From Idiomarina zobellii (GTDB lineage: Bacteria > Pseudomonadota > Gammaproteobacteria > Enterobacterales > Alteromonadaceae), in NCBI RefSeq assembly GCF_900100855.1, contig NZ_FNCB01000009.1, positions 21,604 through 85,603 on the forward strand: 64,000 bases of DNA. Reading direction: 5' to 3'. The notes below the pieces were generated by a model. The model searched no databases, was not told where the DNA came from, and saw only the letters and a program-made list of their open reading frames with translations. Below are positions 1 through 9,445 of this stretch, piece by piece; the stretch's first letter is position 1, and every line of letters starts with the position of its first letter. The position numbers and the translations under genes are program-made.

Positions 1-99
1 TCCCGGAAGGGCATTTACATTGGTTGCCTTGTCGCTTTGAGACGCTTGTGCAGACATAGCCTGCATCTGCTGGTAGAGAGCGTTGGCTTCCACTTTCAT
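1..99 (-). CDS. fliE: Flagellar hook-basal body protein FliE, N-terminal part
   Basis: Only the first 33 codons are in the window; the gene runs off the left edge. The protein begins MKVEANALYQQMQAM and continues with Ser, Gln and Asn-rich residues, which matches the N-terminus of FliE, the adaptor between the MS ring and the rod of the flagellar basal body. It lies downstream of flrC on the same strand, the usual order in Vibrio, Shewanella and Idiomarina, and a sigma-54 promoter sits just upstream of it (148-163). Identification rests on the short N-terminus plus context. Confidence 0.85.
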   Translation of the reverse strand, partial: MKVEANALYQQMQAMSAQASQSDKATNVNALPG

Positions 100-147
100 A
101 ATTCACCCCGTCAAAAAATCATCATTAACAATTCTTAACAGATATTA

Positions 148-163
148 TGCAAGTGAAATGCCA
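148..163 (-). promoter_or_regulatory. Sigma-54 promoter of the fliE operon
   Basis: Read on the minus strand the site is TGGCATTTCACTTGCA, with GG and GC separated by ten bases, which is the -24/-12 spacing required by RpoN holoenzyme. It lies in the 67-bp gap between the flrC stop and the fliE start, 49 nt ahead of the fliE ATG. FlrC (FleR) is the known sigma-54 activator of class III basal-body genes in Vibrio-type cascades, so it is the likely activator here (inference). Confidence 0.85.
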
Positions 164-166
164 ACT

Positions 167-1585
167 TTAATTTATGGAGAGACCTTGTTCGCGGATTTTT
201 GCTAATTTGTAACGCAGCGTGCGTGGGCTAATGCCTAGCTCATCGGCAACCGGCTTACGTTTTCCCTGGTGCCGCTGAAGTGCGTCTTTAATAATTCGAT
301 ACTCTTGGTGAAACAACGAATCATCTAATTTATCGGCTGACTCCGATGCACCTTCGAGTGTGTCTTTCGTTGAGTTTTGTGAGTAACTCACTTGCTCAGG
401 AAATACAGCTTCGCTATTGGCATCGGACTCGGTGCTTTGGTTTAACTCCAGCATTAAGTCATCAGGCTCAATCACTTCATTGCGATGCAACACCAGCGCG
501 CGCTGAACCACATTCTCCAATTCCCTGACATTACCCGGCCAGTGATACTGGGTTAAGCAATGTTTAGCATGCTCACTAAACGACACTGGCGTTTTAATGC
601 CCGAGCGCTGTTTGTGCCGCTGCAACAGGTTTTCTGCCAACGGCAGAATATCGGCGGGACGCTCAGCCAACGGCCGCCAGTGCAGAGGAAACACATTTAA
701 GCGATACATCAAGTCTTCACGAAACTCGCCTTCGGTCACTGCTTGCTGCAAGTCTCTATTCGATGTCGCCAGAATTCTAACATCCAATTGAATGGTCTTC
801 CGGGAGCCTAAACGCTCCACCTGCTTTTCCTGAATCACGCGCAAAAGCTTTGCCTGTAAGTGCAACGGCATTTCCGTGACTTCATCGAGCAAAATAGTAC
901 CGCCCTGCGCCAGTTCAAACTTACCCGGCTGCGACTGTGTTGCGCCGGTAAATGCACCTTTCTCATAGCCAAACAGCATGGACTCCAGCATATTTTCAGG
1001 AATTGCTGCGCAGTTAATGGCAACAAAAGGCGCCTGTGCACGACTGGATTGTTTATGGATATAGCGCGCCAGCACTTCTTTACCGGTCCCACTTGGGCCT
1101 GTGATCATCACACTGGCATCACTGTCTGCAACACGTTTTGCCATGGCAAACACCTGTTGGCTGGACGCTTCTTCCGCTACCGGACTCACATCATCAATAG
1201 CACCGTCCGGTAAATACCGTTGCACCAATGTTTGTAACTTTTCGATGGAAAACGGCTTCGTCAAATAATCGACAGCGCCTTCACGCATAGCCACGACAGC
1301 GTCGTCAACTTTGGCAAAGGCTGTCATCATAATGACCGGAATATCAAACTGTTGACGATTCATGCTGCGCAGCAGCTGCAAGCCATCAACACCTGGCATT
1401 TGCACATCGCTTATCACTAACGACACTTTATTGCCTTTCAGCGCAATGAGCGCTTCTTCGCCGTTGGCCGCTTCAATACACTCACAATCAGCCAGCTCAA
1501 GTGTGTCGACAATAGCCTCGCGAAGGGAAACATCGTCTTCGACGACCAGAACATTTCGTGCATTCATAGTTTCACCGTTAGCCAT
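167..1585 (-). CDS. flrC: Sigma-54 flagellar response regulator FlrC/FleR
   Basis: A 472-residue NtrC-type activator. A receiver domain (about 9-125) carries the acidic pair EDD, phospho-acceptor Asp60 in ISDVQMPG and Lys110. The AAA+ domain follows, with Walker A GPSGTGKE (163-170), the sigma-54 contact loop GAFTGA (210-215) and Walker B LLDE (232-235). A Fis-type helix-turn-helix closes the C-terminus. In the Vibrio cascade FlrC is phosphorylated by FlrB and turns on class III genes encoding hook and basal body. Its start overlaps the end of flrB by 8 bp, so the two are translationally coupled. A second ATG at 1567 is also possible, but GAGGTG precedes the chosen one. Confidence 0.93.
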   Translation of the reverse strand: MANGETMNARNVLVVEDDVSLREAIVDTLELADCECIEAANGEEALIALKGNKVSLVISDVQMPGVDGLQLLRSMNRQQFDIPVIMMTAFAKVDDAVVAMREGAVDYLTKPFSIEKLQTLVQRYLPDGAIDDVSPVAEEASSQQVFAMAKRVADSDASVMITGPSGTGKEVLARYIHKQSSRAQAPFVAINCAAIPENMLESMLFGYEKGAFTGATQSQPGKFELAQGGTILLDEVTEMPLHLQAKLLRVIQEKQVERLGSRKTIQLDVRILATSNRDLQQAVTEGEFREDLMYRLNVFPLHWRPLAERPADILPLAENLLQRHKQRSGIKTPVSFSEHAKHCLTQYHWPGNVRELENVVQRALVLHRNEVIEPDDLMLELNQSTESDANSEAVFPEQVSYSQNSTKDTLEGASESADKLDDSLFHQEYRIIKDALQRHQGKRKPVADELGISPRTLRYKLAKIREQGLSIN

Positions 1586-2585
1586 AACGCACCTCGCTTA
1601 CCGGTTGCTCATTAAAACAATGAACCGGAATAGAGAGTGTGAAGCGACTGCCTTTACCCAGCTCGCTTTCCCAGTCAATGCTGCCATGATGAGCTCGTAA
1701 AACCGTTTGTACGACAGCTAAACCAAGCCCGGTGCCATTTGATTTTCCGGTAAAAAAGGGCGTAAATATTTGCGCTTGCTTTTCTTTATCAATGCCAGCA
1801 CCTGCATCTATGACGGAAACACACCAGTTATTTCCTTCGACATGTGTTTTGACCAATACCTCTTGGCCCGCCTGGCTGGCATCTATGGCGTTATTAATCA
1901 AATTCTGTAATGCACCAGTTAGTGCGGTTTTATTCCCTTTCAACACAGCACTGTGCCCGCATTCAGGCATGACAATATTGACATGATGCTGTGCCGCATA
2001 AGACTCAACATTTGAAGCAACCGTACTCAATAAGCTGTCCGTTGTCAGTTCTTCCAAGACGGGCTTTTCGCCGCTTTTAGCAAACAACAGCATGTCATTG
2101 ACCTGCTGTTCGAGGTTATGCAAACGAGACAGTAATTTATGGGAGAAACGTTGCTGCTTAACCGGCGATATCATGCCTTGTGATAAGTTTTGTGCGTAGA
2201 GAATCGCAGCTGACAAAGGGGTTCGTATTTGGTGCGCTAACGACGCCACCATTTTCCCCATTGATGATAAACGCTGTAAGTGAGAAATACGCTGTTGCAG
2301 TTGCCGAGTTTCGGTTAAATCAGTTAAGACAATTAGCTGGCCTGGTTTTTCATTCACCTCAGAGGTATCTATACGAACTCGTCGCCCATTTTTTAACGAC
2401 ACTTCGTGCCAGTCATCGGCTTTGGGAGCGAACAGTGTCGCGACAAGATCACGCCATACTTCGCCTTTGAGCGAGTGTTCCAGTAATGATTGCGCATTGT
2501 CATTGCAGTAGTCCACAACACCGTGACTGTCGAGCAAAATTACGGCATTTGGCATCGCATCAATAATTTGATGGTAGGTCGCCAT
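1578..2585 (-). CDS. flrB: Flagellar sensor histidine kinase FlrB/FleS
   Basis: A soluble 335-residue kinase with no membrane segment. An N-terminal PAS domain comes first. The HisKA dimerisation domain has the phospho-accepting His in LAHQIRTPLSAA (about residue 118), and the C-terminal HATPase domain shows the N box NLINNAID and the G box GTGLGLAVV. FlrB phosphorylates FlrC during flagellar assembly. I chose the ATG at 2585 because GGGAG stands 9 nt ahead; a GTG at 2600 in frame would add five residues. A sigma-54 promoter lies 46-61 nt upstream, as expected for a class II gene under FlrA. Confidence 0.92.
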   Translation of the reverse strand: MATYHQIIDAMPNAVILLDSHGVVDYCNDNAQSLLEHSLKGEVWRDLVATLFAPKADDWHEVSLKNGRRVRIDTSEVNEKPGQLIVLTDLTETRQLQQRISHLQRLSSMGKMVASLAHQIRTPLSAAILYAQNLSQGMISPVKQQRFSHKLLSRLHNLEQQVNDMLLFAKSGEKPVLEELTTDSLLSTVASNVESYAAQHHVNIVMPECGHSAVLKGNKTALTGALQNLINNAIDASQAGQEVLVKTHVEGNNWCVSVIDAGAGIDKEKQAQIFTPFFTGKSNGTGLGLAVVQTVLRAHHGSIDWESELGKGSRFTLSIPVHCFNEQPVSEVRYG

Positions 2586-2630
2586 ACTGACATCTCCCAC
2601 TTCACACTAAGTTTTAATTAGGCTTAGTAA

Positions 2631-2646
2631 TGCAAAATGGATGCCA
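2631..2646 (-). promoter_or_regulatory. Sigma-54 promoter of flrBC
   Basis: On the minus strand the site reads TGGCATCCATTTTGCA. The GG and GC doublets are ten bases apart and the flanking bases match the RpoN consensus TGGCAC-N5-TTGCA at all but one position. It sits in the 115-bp gap between flrA and flrB. In Vibrio the class I regulator FlrA activates flrBC from a sigma-54 promoter, and the arrangement here is the same. Confidence 0.87.
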
Positions 2647-2700
2647 GCAAATTATTGTTTTATTTCAATGAGTTAAGATGTCAAAAAATCGGCGGCAGAG

Positions 2701-4146
2701 TTAGTCGTCTTTTTGAATACCGTACTTTTTCATTTTCTCGACCAAGGTGGTGCGCCGCATACTGAGTAGCTCAGCCGCTTTCGCCACAACCCAATCGGAC
2801 TTTTCCAGTGCTTGGGCTATCATGCCGGTTTCAATCTCGCTGAGCATGTCTTTTAGGTTCACACCGTCGTCGGGTAGCTCCGAGTCTAATGAAGCGCTTG
2901 TCGACTCCTCGATATCCTCGTCGTCTTCAGAGTCTGAGAAAATAGCGTTCAGTGCTTCACGTTCAAGCACCTCTTCCGGGTAATCGGGGGTCGGACTGCT
3001 GTGATCAATATGCTGATACTTAGGAGGTAAGTCAGACACATCAACCAAGCTGTCAGGGTGCATTATGGTCAAGCGCTCAATAAGGTTGGTCAGCTCTCGC
3101 ACGTTGCCCGGCCAGCGATGATAAGACAAGGATTCCAACGCTCGGTCGGTAAAACGAACTCCTACCCCCTGCTCTTTTTTAAAGCGCTGTGTCAGTTCTT
3201 GCATAAGCAGCGGTACGTCTTCCTGACGCTCACGCAGCGCCGGCATCTCAATTGGGAACACATTCAAACGGTAATACAAGTCTTCCCTGAAGTTACCGTC
3301 AATAATCATTTGTTCGAGCTCACGGTGAGTGGCTGCTACGACACGAACGTCGGCGGCAATACTTTTAGTACCACCAACCCGTTCGAACGTACGCTCTTGA
3401 AGAACACGCAGTAACTTTACCTGCATTGGCATTGGCATATCGCCAATTTCATCCAGAAACAGAGTACCGCCTTGCGCCAGCTCGAAACGTCCTTTCCGAG
3501 CGCCTATAGCCCCCGTAAAAGCGCCTTTTTCGTGACCGAATAATTCACTTTCTAACAGGTCACCAGGAATGGCACCGCAGTTCACTGGCACAAAGGGTCC
3601 TTTGTGTCGCTGCGACAAATCGTGAACGCCGCGTGCGACCACTTCTTTACCCGTTCCCGACTCGCCAAGAATCAGTACGTTTGCGTCAGAGCCCGCCACT
3701 TGCTCAATAAGCTGTCTGACATGCTTCATAGCACGCCCCTGACCAACAAGGGTTTGCTCTAAGTGAGAACGTTTCGGGTGTTCTTTCTTAATCTTACGGC
3801 CAGGCATTTGTTGATGGTAGGCCTGACAGTAATGCAGCAGGTTCGATAAACTCGAATAGTCAAAAGAGTCGTCCAGTGGGCCCAGGACGTTCGCTTTTTC
3901 CAACGCACTTTGGTGCTCGCTGGCCGCGCAAATAAAAGGCAGGTGTGGAACGTTACTGGCTAAGTCCCTAAGGTTATCAACCCCGGTTCCAGCAATAATG
4001 CAGAGCGCTTCAGTCGGGCTGAGATCCAACAATTGCGACGGCTCGACTACTTTGACAGATTCACCAATAAAGGTCAGAACCGTTTCAAAATGTTGTCGGC
4101 GCTCAGGTTGCTGCTCAACCAGATAGACTGTTCTTGTTCTTACCAT
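2701..4146 (-). CDS. flrA: Master flagellar regulator FlrA/FleQ
   Basis: A 481-residue sigma-54-dependent activator at the top of the polar flagellum cascade. The N-terminal FleQ domain (about 1-115) resembles a receiver but lacks the phospho-acceptor Asp context. The AAA+ domain has Walker A GESGTGKE (161-168), GAFTGA and FLDEIGDMP, and a Fis-type HTH ends the protein ([15 protein letters not shown]). An acidic linker of about 60 residues rich in Glu, Asp and Ser separates AAA+ and HTH. It is only 21 bp downstream of the DUF1285-like gene, so it may share that transcript. FleQ homologues in Pseudomonas bind c-di-GMP; whether this one does is not testable by eye. Confidence 0.93.
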   Translation of the reverse strand: MVRTRTVYLVEQQPERRQHFETVLTFIGESVKVVEPSQLLDLSPTEALCIIAGTGVDNLRDLASNVPHLPFICAASEHQSALEKANVLGPLDDSFDYSSLSNLLHYCQAYHQQMPGRKIKKEHPKRSHLEQTLVGQGRAMKHVRQLIEQVAGSDANVLILGESGTGKEVVARGVHDLSQRHKGPFVPVNCGAIPGDLLESELFGHEKGAFTGAIGARKGRFELAQGGTLFLDEIGDMPMPMQVKLLRVLQERTFERVGGTKSIAADVRVVAATHRELEQMIIDGNFREDLYYRLNVFPIEMPALRERQEDVPLLMQELTQRFKKEQGVGVRFTDRALESLSYHRWPGNVRELTNLIERLTIMHPDSLVDVSDLPPKYQHIDHSSPTPDYPEEVLEREALNAIFSDSEDDEDIEESTSASLDSELPDDGVNLKDMLSEIETGMIAQALEKSDWVVAKAAELLSMRRTTLVEKMKKYGIQKDD

Positions 4147-4167
4147 AGACGAATTTACCGCAACGTC

Positions 4168-4695
4168 CTACTTCATACTGCCCAACACAAAGGTCTCGCC
4201 CGCACTGGAAAGAAAATATTCTTCCGCTCCATCGACTTCTCGAGTCTGTGCAATCGATACCCACTGATAAAATACATTTCGATGCACTTTCGCTTCGAGC
4301 TCTCTTGGCATCACGACGTAAGGAACACCCTCTTTAATTTGTAACGGATGTTCAGAACTCAAAACAAGAGTATCACCGATATTGGTTGTTAACAGCAAGA
4401 GGCTTTCACCATCTTCTGTGCGTTGCTCCCAATCGACCACCATAAAAGGCGCATCATCGACGGTAATTTTCACTTTTTCAGCCGGCGTGATCAAAAAGTA
4501 GTCATCGTCTTCTTTTACAAGCACCGAAGCGAAAAGTTTCACAAGCGCCTGCCGCTTAATTTCACTGCCTTGATAATACCAACAGCCGTCGCCGTCAATG
4601 CGTATTGGAATTTCTCCACAGTAGGGTGGGTCCCACTGCTCGGTGGGCGCATGTTGATGCTTTTCCAGCTCAGCAATAAGATGGTTTAACGACAT
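4168..4695 (-). CDS. DUF1285-like protein of unknown function
   Basis: A 175-residue soluble protein with no signal peptide or membrane segment. It begins MSLNHLIAELEKHQ and carries a Trp/Tyr-rich stretch (GDGCWYYQGSEIKRQALVKLF, about 36-56) followed by ITPAEKVKITVDDAPF. This pattern matches my memory of DUF1285 proteins of proteobacteria, whose role is not known. It sits between a LuxR-type response regulator (9 bp upstream) and flrA (21 bp downstream), all on the same strand, so the three are probably co-transcribed. A flagellar role is suggested only by this location. Confidence 0.7.
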   Translation of the reverse strand: MSLNHLIAELEKHQHAPTEQWDPPYCGEIPIRIDGDGCWYYQGSEIKRQALVKLFASVLVKEDDDYFLITPAEKVKITVDDAPFMVVDWEQRTEDGESLLLLTTNIGDTLVLSSEHPLQIKEGVPYVVMPRELEAKVHRNVFYQWVSIAQTREVDGAEEYFLSSAGETFVLGSMK

Positions 4696-4704
4696 ACGGA
4701 GTTA

Positions 4705-5328
4705 TCAGTCAACTAACTTCTTTTGACGCAGCAAATACCACAGTGTCGCTTCGGTGCGGTTGGACACTTTTATGGCTTTAAATATCGCAGACAAATGCAC
4801 ACGTATCGTGCCTTCGGTAATGCCCAAAATGTTAGCGATTTCTTTATTAGAAAGACCTTGCGCCAGTAACTGCATAATTTCCAGCTGACGTGGCGACAAA
4901 AAGCCCTCGGCGCCGCTGGACTTGTCACGAGGCTCATTCAGGTAAGGGTCATCGGGAATGTAACGATCGCCGTTTAGCAATGCGCGAACGGCTAATTTCG
5001 CCTGCTCTGCAGTACTGTCTTTCGGTAAATAGCTACGTACCCCTACCGCCAATACCTGGCGCACTTCCGAAATAGAGCGCGGGCGTGTAAATACAACCAA
5101 ATGCGCCATAGGGGCTTCTTTTTTAATTTTCTGCAGTGCCGGGCGGATTTCAGCGTCCGGTAAATCCATATCCAGGAAAATAAGGTCGTATTTATCGGCC
5201 GATAAATAACTTTCAGCGACCTCAAATGAGTCGGCTTCATAAATCGAAGGCTGATTCGCATAGTTTGTTAAAAGTTGTATCAGCCCTGCACGCATAAAAA
5301 ACTCAGGGTCTATAATGAGAATCTTCAT
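4705..5328 (-). CDS. LuxR/NarL-family response regulator
   Basis: A 207-residue two-domain regulator. The receiver begins MKILIIDPEFFMRAG, with Asp in LIFLDMDLP as phospho-acceptor and Lys in YLPKDS. The C-terminal LuxR HTH has LSPRQLEIMQLLAQGLSNKEIA. The usual acidic pair at the receiver start is reduced to one Asp (ILIIDPE), which may weaken Mg binding. I start at the ATG at 5328 because the receiver fold begins there; a longer frame to 5370 adds 14 unusual residues. It is the first gene of the run leading into the DUF1285-like gene and flrA. No partner kinase is adjacent. Confidence 0.87.
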   Translation of the reverse strand: MKILIIDPEFFMRAGLIQLLTNYANQPSIYEADSFEVAESYLSADKYDLIFLDMDLPDAEIRPALQKIKKEAPMAHLVVFTRPRSISEVRQVLAVGVRSYLPKDSTAEQAKLAVRALLNGDRYIPDDPYLNEPRDKSSGAEGFLSPRQLEIMQLLAQGLSNKEIANILGITEGTIRVHLSAIFKAIKVSNRTEATLWYLLRQKKLVD

Positions 5329-5531
5329 TCCGACGTCCAAATCACTCGTTCTAAAATTAACTTTTAGCATACCTAAAATATAACAGACAGCAAGTATTTC
5401 GGTCGGCGATGTTGTCTATCCCAGATGAGTTGTTAGTTTCGTTAACAAAAAGTTTATTATGCTGTCTGGTTTATTCAGGGCAAAAAACGCTATAGTGTGA
5501 GTTAAATTAAAAAATAAAGAGTGTTTTGAGT

Positions 5532-7229
5532 ATGTCTTTTTCACGTCGTTTTTCGTTAACGTCAATAGCTACAGCGACTCTTGCCAGCGCGCTTCTAAGC
5601 ACGGCTGCAGGCGCTGACACCTTATATACCAATGCCAATGGTTATACATTAACCAGCCCAGCCGGAGAAAACGCCGTTTTACAGCAGTTTTCATCAATAC
5701 TGGTCGACAACGGTAAAATAAAAGCTATTGGTGGTGACGAACTCAACGAACGCTACTCAAGTACGGATGATATCGTCAACTTACAAGGTAAAACCGTTCT
5801 CCCAGGACTCATTGACGCACATGGCCATGTGCTGGGCTTGGGTAACAGTTTATTACAAGTCGATTTACGCGACAGCACATCAGTTCAGGACGCGGCTCAG
5901 CGAGTTAAACGCTACGCTGACGAACAACAAGCACTGCCGTGGATCACTGGACGCAGCTGGAACCAGGAAAACTGGGAAGAGAAGCGTTTTCCGCGCGCCA
6001 GCGACCTTGACGAGTTAGTTAATGAACGCCCCGTTTGGCTAACCCGCGTAGACGGTCATGCCGGCTGGGCTAATTCAGAAGCACTGCGTTTAGCCGGTAT
6101 TGATAAAGACACCGTGTCTCCTGATGGTGGCGAAATTGTTAAAGACGAAAATGGCGAGCCTACCGGTGTACTCATTGATAACGCCATGCAACTGGTTGAA
6201 AAAGTCATACCGGAAGCTAGCTTTGAGCAACAACGACAAGCGTTTCAGCTGGCCTTCGAGCATTTAGTCGAGCGCGGTATTACGTCGGTTCACGACGCCG
6301 GTATAAGCGCAGATGAAGTATCGGTTTATAAAGGACTACATAATCAAGGACTAATGCCGCTGCGTATTTATGGCATGCTCGCAGCTACAGAGCCTAAACT
6401 ACCGCAACTTTTGGCTGAGGGCCCTTACTATACCGACGACGACAAGCTAACAATTCGTAGTGTCAAAATATACGCAGACGGCGCTTTAGGAAGCCGCGGT
6501 GCGGCGCTTATCGAAGATTATAGCGACGACCATGGTAATCACGGTCTTATGGTGACCTCACAAGAACAAATGATGTCGCTGTACCGCTTGATTATTCCAC
6601 AGGGCTTCCAGGTTAATACACACGCTATCGGTGACCGTGCCAACCGAGTTGTACTGAATAATATCGAAAAAGCCTACGAAACAATGGGTGGCCGTAATTT
6701 GCGTAACCGCATTGAACATTCACAAATTGTGCACCCCGATGACCTGCACCGGTTTAAAGAATTGAACTTAGTCGCATCCATGCAGCCAACTCACGCGACC
6801 AGTGACAAGAACATGGCGGAAGATCGTTTAGGCAAAGCGCGCATGAAAGGCGCCTATGCCTGGCAGACATTCCTGCAACAAGGCACTATCGTTGCCTCTG
6901 GTTCTGACTTCCCGGTTGAACTTGCCAACCCGTTTTATGGCTTACATGCCGCCGTGACCCGTCAGGACCGTGAAAATATGCCAGAAGGCGGTTGGTATGC
7001 CGATGAGAGCATGAGCCGTGCACAAGCACTGCGTTCTTTCACTATTGATGCCGCCTACTCCGCATGGCAGGAGCAGCAACTAGGCTCTTTAGAGCCGGGC
7101 AAATGGGCGGACTTTATTATTGTGGACCAAGACCCATTTGCAGTCGACGCTGAAGATATTTGGCGTACTAATGTGCAAGCCACCTATGTTGCTGGTGAGC
7201 GCGTTTATACGAAGGGAGACAACGACTAA
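5532..7229 (+). CDS. Secreted amidohydrolase of the YtcJ-like family
   Basis: A 565-residue metal-dependent hydrolase. An N-terminal signal peptide (SFSRRFSLTSIATATLASAL, ending near AAGA) suggests periplasmic location. The amidohydrolase motif GLIDAHGHVLGLG follows at about residue 95. Further metal and catalytic elements are KIYADGALGSRGAAL, the HAIGDRANR motif, NRIEHSQIVHPDDL and ASGSDFPVE. Family members act on exocyclic amide or formamide bonds, but the substrate cannot be told from sequence. The ATG at 5532 is preferred over an in-frame TTG at 5526. The stop overlaps the next start (TAATG), so it is coupled to the response regulator that follows. Confidence 0.85.
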   Translation: MSFSRRFSLTSIATATLASALLSTAAGADTLYTNANGYTLTSPAGENAVLQQFSSILVDNGKIKAIGGDELNERYSSTDDIVNLQGKTVLPGLIDAHGHVLGLGNSLLQVDLRDSTSVQDAAQRVKRYADEQQALPWITGRSWNQENWEEKRFPRASDLDELVNERPVWLTRVDGHAGWANSEALRLAGIDKDTVSPDGGEIVKDENGEPTGVLIDNAMQLVEKVIPEASFEQQRQAFQLAFEHLVERGITSVHDAGISADEVSVYKGLHNQGLMPLRIYGMLAATEPKLPQLLAEGPYYTDDDKLTIRSVKIYADGALGSRGAALIEDYSDDHGNHGLMVTSQEQMMSLYRLIIPQGFQVNTHAIGDRANRVVLNNIEKAYETMGGRNLRNRIEHSQIVHPDDLHRFKELNLVASMQPTHATSDKNMAEDRLGKARMKGAYAWQTFLQQGTIVASGSDFPVELANPFYGLHAAVTRQDRENMPEGGWYADESMSRAQALRSFTIDAAYSAWQEQQLGSLEPGKWADFIIVDQDPFAVDAEDIWRTNVQATYVAGERVYTKGDND

Positions 7230-8776
7230 TGAGTGATGACTTTCTATTCGCAGAAGACGAAGTAGAGTCAGTCAGCGACGAGGCCATCGAACCGTACCAT
7301 ATTCTCATTGTCGATGATGATGAAGAAATTCACACGATAACCAAAATGGCACTCAGCGAGTTTCGTCTCGATGGTCGCCCGCTGGAGTTCCATTCGGTTC
7401 ACTCAGGCAAGGAAGCTATCGCTTTTTTGAATAAAAATCGCGATATTGCCATGATGTTGCTCGATGTGGTTATGGAAACCGACCACGCTGGCTTAGACGT
7501 AGCCAAATGGGTGCGCGAAGAATTAAAAAACCGCTTAATACGCATTGTACTTCGTACTGGCCAACCGGGTCAGGCGCCAGAAGAAGATGTCATTGCCCGC
7601 TTTGATATTGATGACTACAAAGAAAAAACCGAGCTGACATACCGCAAGCTGGTCACATTAATGTACTCATGCTTACGCGCTTACCGCGACTTAAACGCTA
7701 TTGAGCGAAATAAGCGCGGACTCGAAAAAGTCATTAATGCCTCAGCGGAAGTGTTTTCAGCGCGTTCAATGCAAGGCCTCTGTCAGGGCATTTTAGAGCA
7801 GTTGGTCGCATTAATTACTCACAGCGATGACGCCATGTATTGCCGCATTGATGCACTCACCGCCAGCTCAGACACCAACGAGCCCTTTGAAATTATTGGC
7901 GGCACTGGGGACTTCGAGCAGGCTGTGGGCGACCCAGTCAATAGCGAAATTGACTGGGATATTGTGCGCCCCATGCAGCAAAGCTCAAAAAACGTCGACT
8001 TTCGCATCGTAAACAACAACTATTACGGTCTGTATAAAACCAGTAGCTCGCGTCAATATTTACTGTTCATTAAGGGGGTTCGTGACTTGTCTGAGTTGGA
8101 TCAAAACCTCTTAGGTCTATTTGTGAATAATAGCTCCATTGCCATTGATAACTTACAGGCCACTGAAAGCGAGCGAGAAGCGCAGCGCGAACTTCTGTAC
8201 AGCGTAGGCGAAGCCATCGAGAAACGCTCTATTGATGAAGTCAGTCACCACGTGAAACGTTCGGCAGAAATGGCTGGACAGCTGGCTATTGCAGCCGGTT
8301 GTGACCACGAGCAGGCGCAAGCGTTAAAGCAAGCCGCATCGGTATATGATATTGGTAAAGTGTCGGTGCAGCTGGAGTTAGCGCAACGTGCTGACGCTCT
8401 GAGCATTCATGACTATGAAGAGATCATGCAAAAAGTCATACAAGGGCATGATTATTTGCAGCAAACGGATACTGCAGTGGCTAAAATAGCGGCCGGCATC
8501 GCGCAGGACATTCATGAACGTTGGGACGGCTCTGGCTTTCCCGCGCAGAAAACCGGCGACGCCATTAATCTCAATGCCCGTATTTTGTCAATAACCAGCC
8601 ATTACGATGCACTACGCACTCAGCGCAGCTACCGTGATGCGCAGGACGCGGAAGAAGCCGCAGACTATCTGCTGAAACACAGCGGTCAGTTTTTTGACCC
8701 AGAGTTAGTCGGCCTTATGCTGGATAACCTGGATGCAATGGAAAAAATCCGCAAGCGTTATCAGGACAATCATTAA
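7229..8776 (+). CDS. Response regulator with DUF3369 and degenerate HD-GYP domain
   Basis: A 515-residue protein. The receiver (about 23-150) carries VDDDEE and phospho-acceptor Asp79 in MLLDVVME. A central DUF3369-type region follows, then a C-terminal HD-GYP-like domain. In that domain the HD pair reads YD (SVYDIGK), although GHDYL and IHERWDGSGFP are kept. Loss of the first metal His suggests weak or no c-di-GMP phosphodiesterase activity, so it may act as a binding or scaffold protein (inference). It overlaps the amidohydrolase stop by one base. Similar regulators are common in Idiomarina and Alteromonas. Confidence 0.85.
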   Translation: MSDDFLFAEDEVESVSDEAIEPYHILIVDDDEEIHTITKMALSEFRLDGRPLEFHSVHSGKEAIAFLNKNRDIAMMLLDVVMETDHAGLDVAKWVREELKNRLIRIVLRTGQPGQAPEEDVIARFDIDDYKEKTELTYRKLVTLMYSCLRAYRDLNAIERNKRGLEKVINASAEVFSARSMQGLCQGILEQLVALITHSDDAMYCRIDALTASSDTNEPFEIIGGTGDFEQAVGDPVNSEIDWDIVRPMQQSSKNVDFRIVNNNYYGLYKTSSSRQYLLFIKGVRDLSELDQNLLGLFVNNSSIAIDNLQATESEREAQRELLYSVGEAIEKRSIDEVSHHVKRSAEMAGQLAIAAGCDHEQAQALKQAASVYDIGKVSVQLELAQRADALSIHDYEEIMQKVIQGHDYLQQTDTAVAKIAAGIAQDIHERWDGSGFPAQKTGDAINLNARILSITSHYDALRTQRSYRDAQDAEEAADYLLKHSGQFFDPELVGLMLDNLDAMEKIRKRYQDNH

Positions 8777-8806
8777 GTTATAACAGGTGTAATAAAAGGA
8801 ACCACT

Positions 8807-9445
8807 ATGGATTTACAGGCCATGCGCCGTGAATACGGTTTAGGCAGTTTGCACCGAGAGCAATTATTTGCCAGCCCGGTTGAGCAGTTCGAACACTGGA
8901 TGAAACACGCCATTGATAGCGGTGTGCTGACTGACCCAACAGCGATGACGGTAGCAACGGTTAATGCAGAAGGAGTGCCAAGCCAACGCATAGTGTTGCT
9001 AAAAGGCTATAACGAGCAAGGCTTTTGCTTTTACACCAATAAAAACAGCCAAAAAGGCGACGATATTCGCGGAAACAGTCAGGTTTCGCTGCATTTCGCC
9101 TGGCTTGCGCTTGAGCGACAAGTCAGCATTGCCGGTAAAGCAGTGGAATTAAGTGACGAGGAAAACGACGCCTACTTTCATTCACGCCCGAAAGAAAGCC
9201 AAGTGGCCGCCCTTGCCTCCCAGCAAAGTCGCCCGGTCGACAGTCGAGATGTGTTAGAAAGCCATTATCAAGCGCTATTAAAAGAGTACGCCGATACCGA
9301 AGTGCCACGCCCACGTCACTGGGGTGGATATCGAGTTATACCGGACACCTTTGAATTCTGGCAAGGCGGCAAACACCGCCTTCACGATCGCTACCAGTAC
9401 ACCCAAGATGGTGTCAACTGGCGAATTACCCGGTTGCAACCTTAG
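8807..9445 (+). CDS. pdxH: Pyridoxamine 5'-phosphate oxidase
   Basis: A 212-residue cytosolic FMN enzyme that oxidises pyridoxine or pyridoxamine 5'-phosphate to pyridoxal 5'-phosphate, the last step of vitamin B6 synthesis. Family signatures are MTVATVNAEGVPSQRIVLLK, FCFYTNKNSQKG, RPKESQVAALASQQSR, PRPRHWGGYRVIPD and the C-terminal FWQGGKHRLHDR. Length is normal for the family. An AAGGA ribosome site precedes the ATG. The 3' end overlaps the convergent dehydrogenase gene by 20 bp. PLP is the cofactor of SpeA, encoded a few genes downstream. Confidence 0.95.
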   Translation: MDLQAMRREYGLGSLHREQLFASPVEQFEHWMKHAIDSGVLTDPTAMTVATVNAEGVPSQRIVLLKGYNEQGFCFYTNKNSQKGDDIRGNSQVSLHFAWLALERQVSIAGKAVELSDEENDAYFHSRPKESQVAALASQQSRPVDSRDVLESHYQALLKEYADTEVPRPRHWGGYRVIPDTFEFWQGGKHRLHDRYQYTQDGVNWRITRLQP

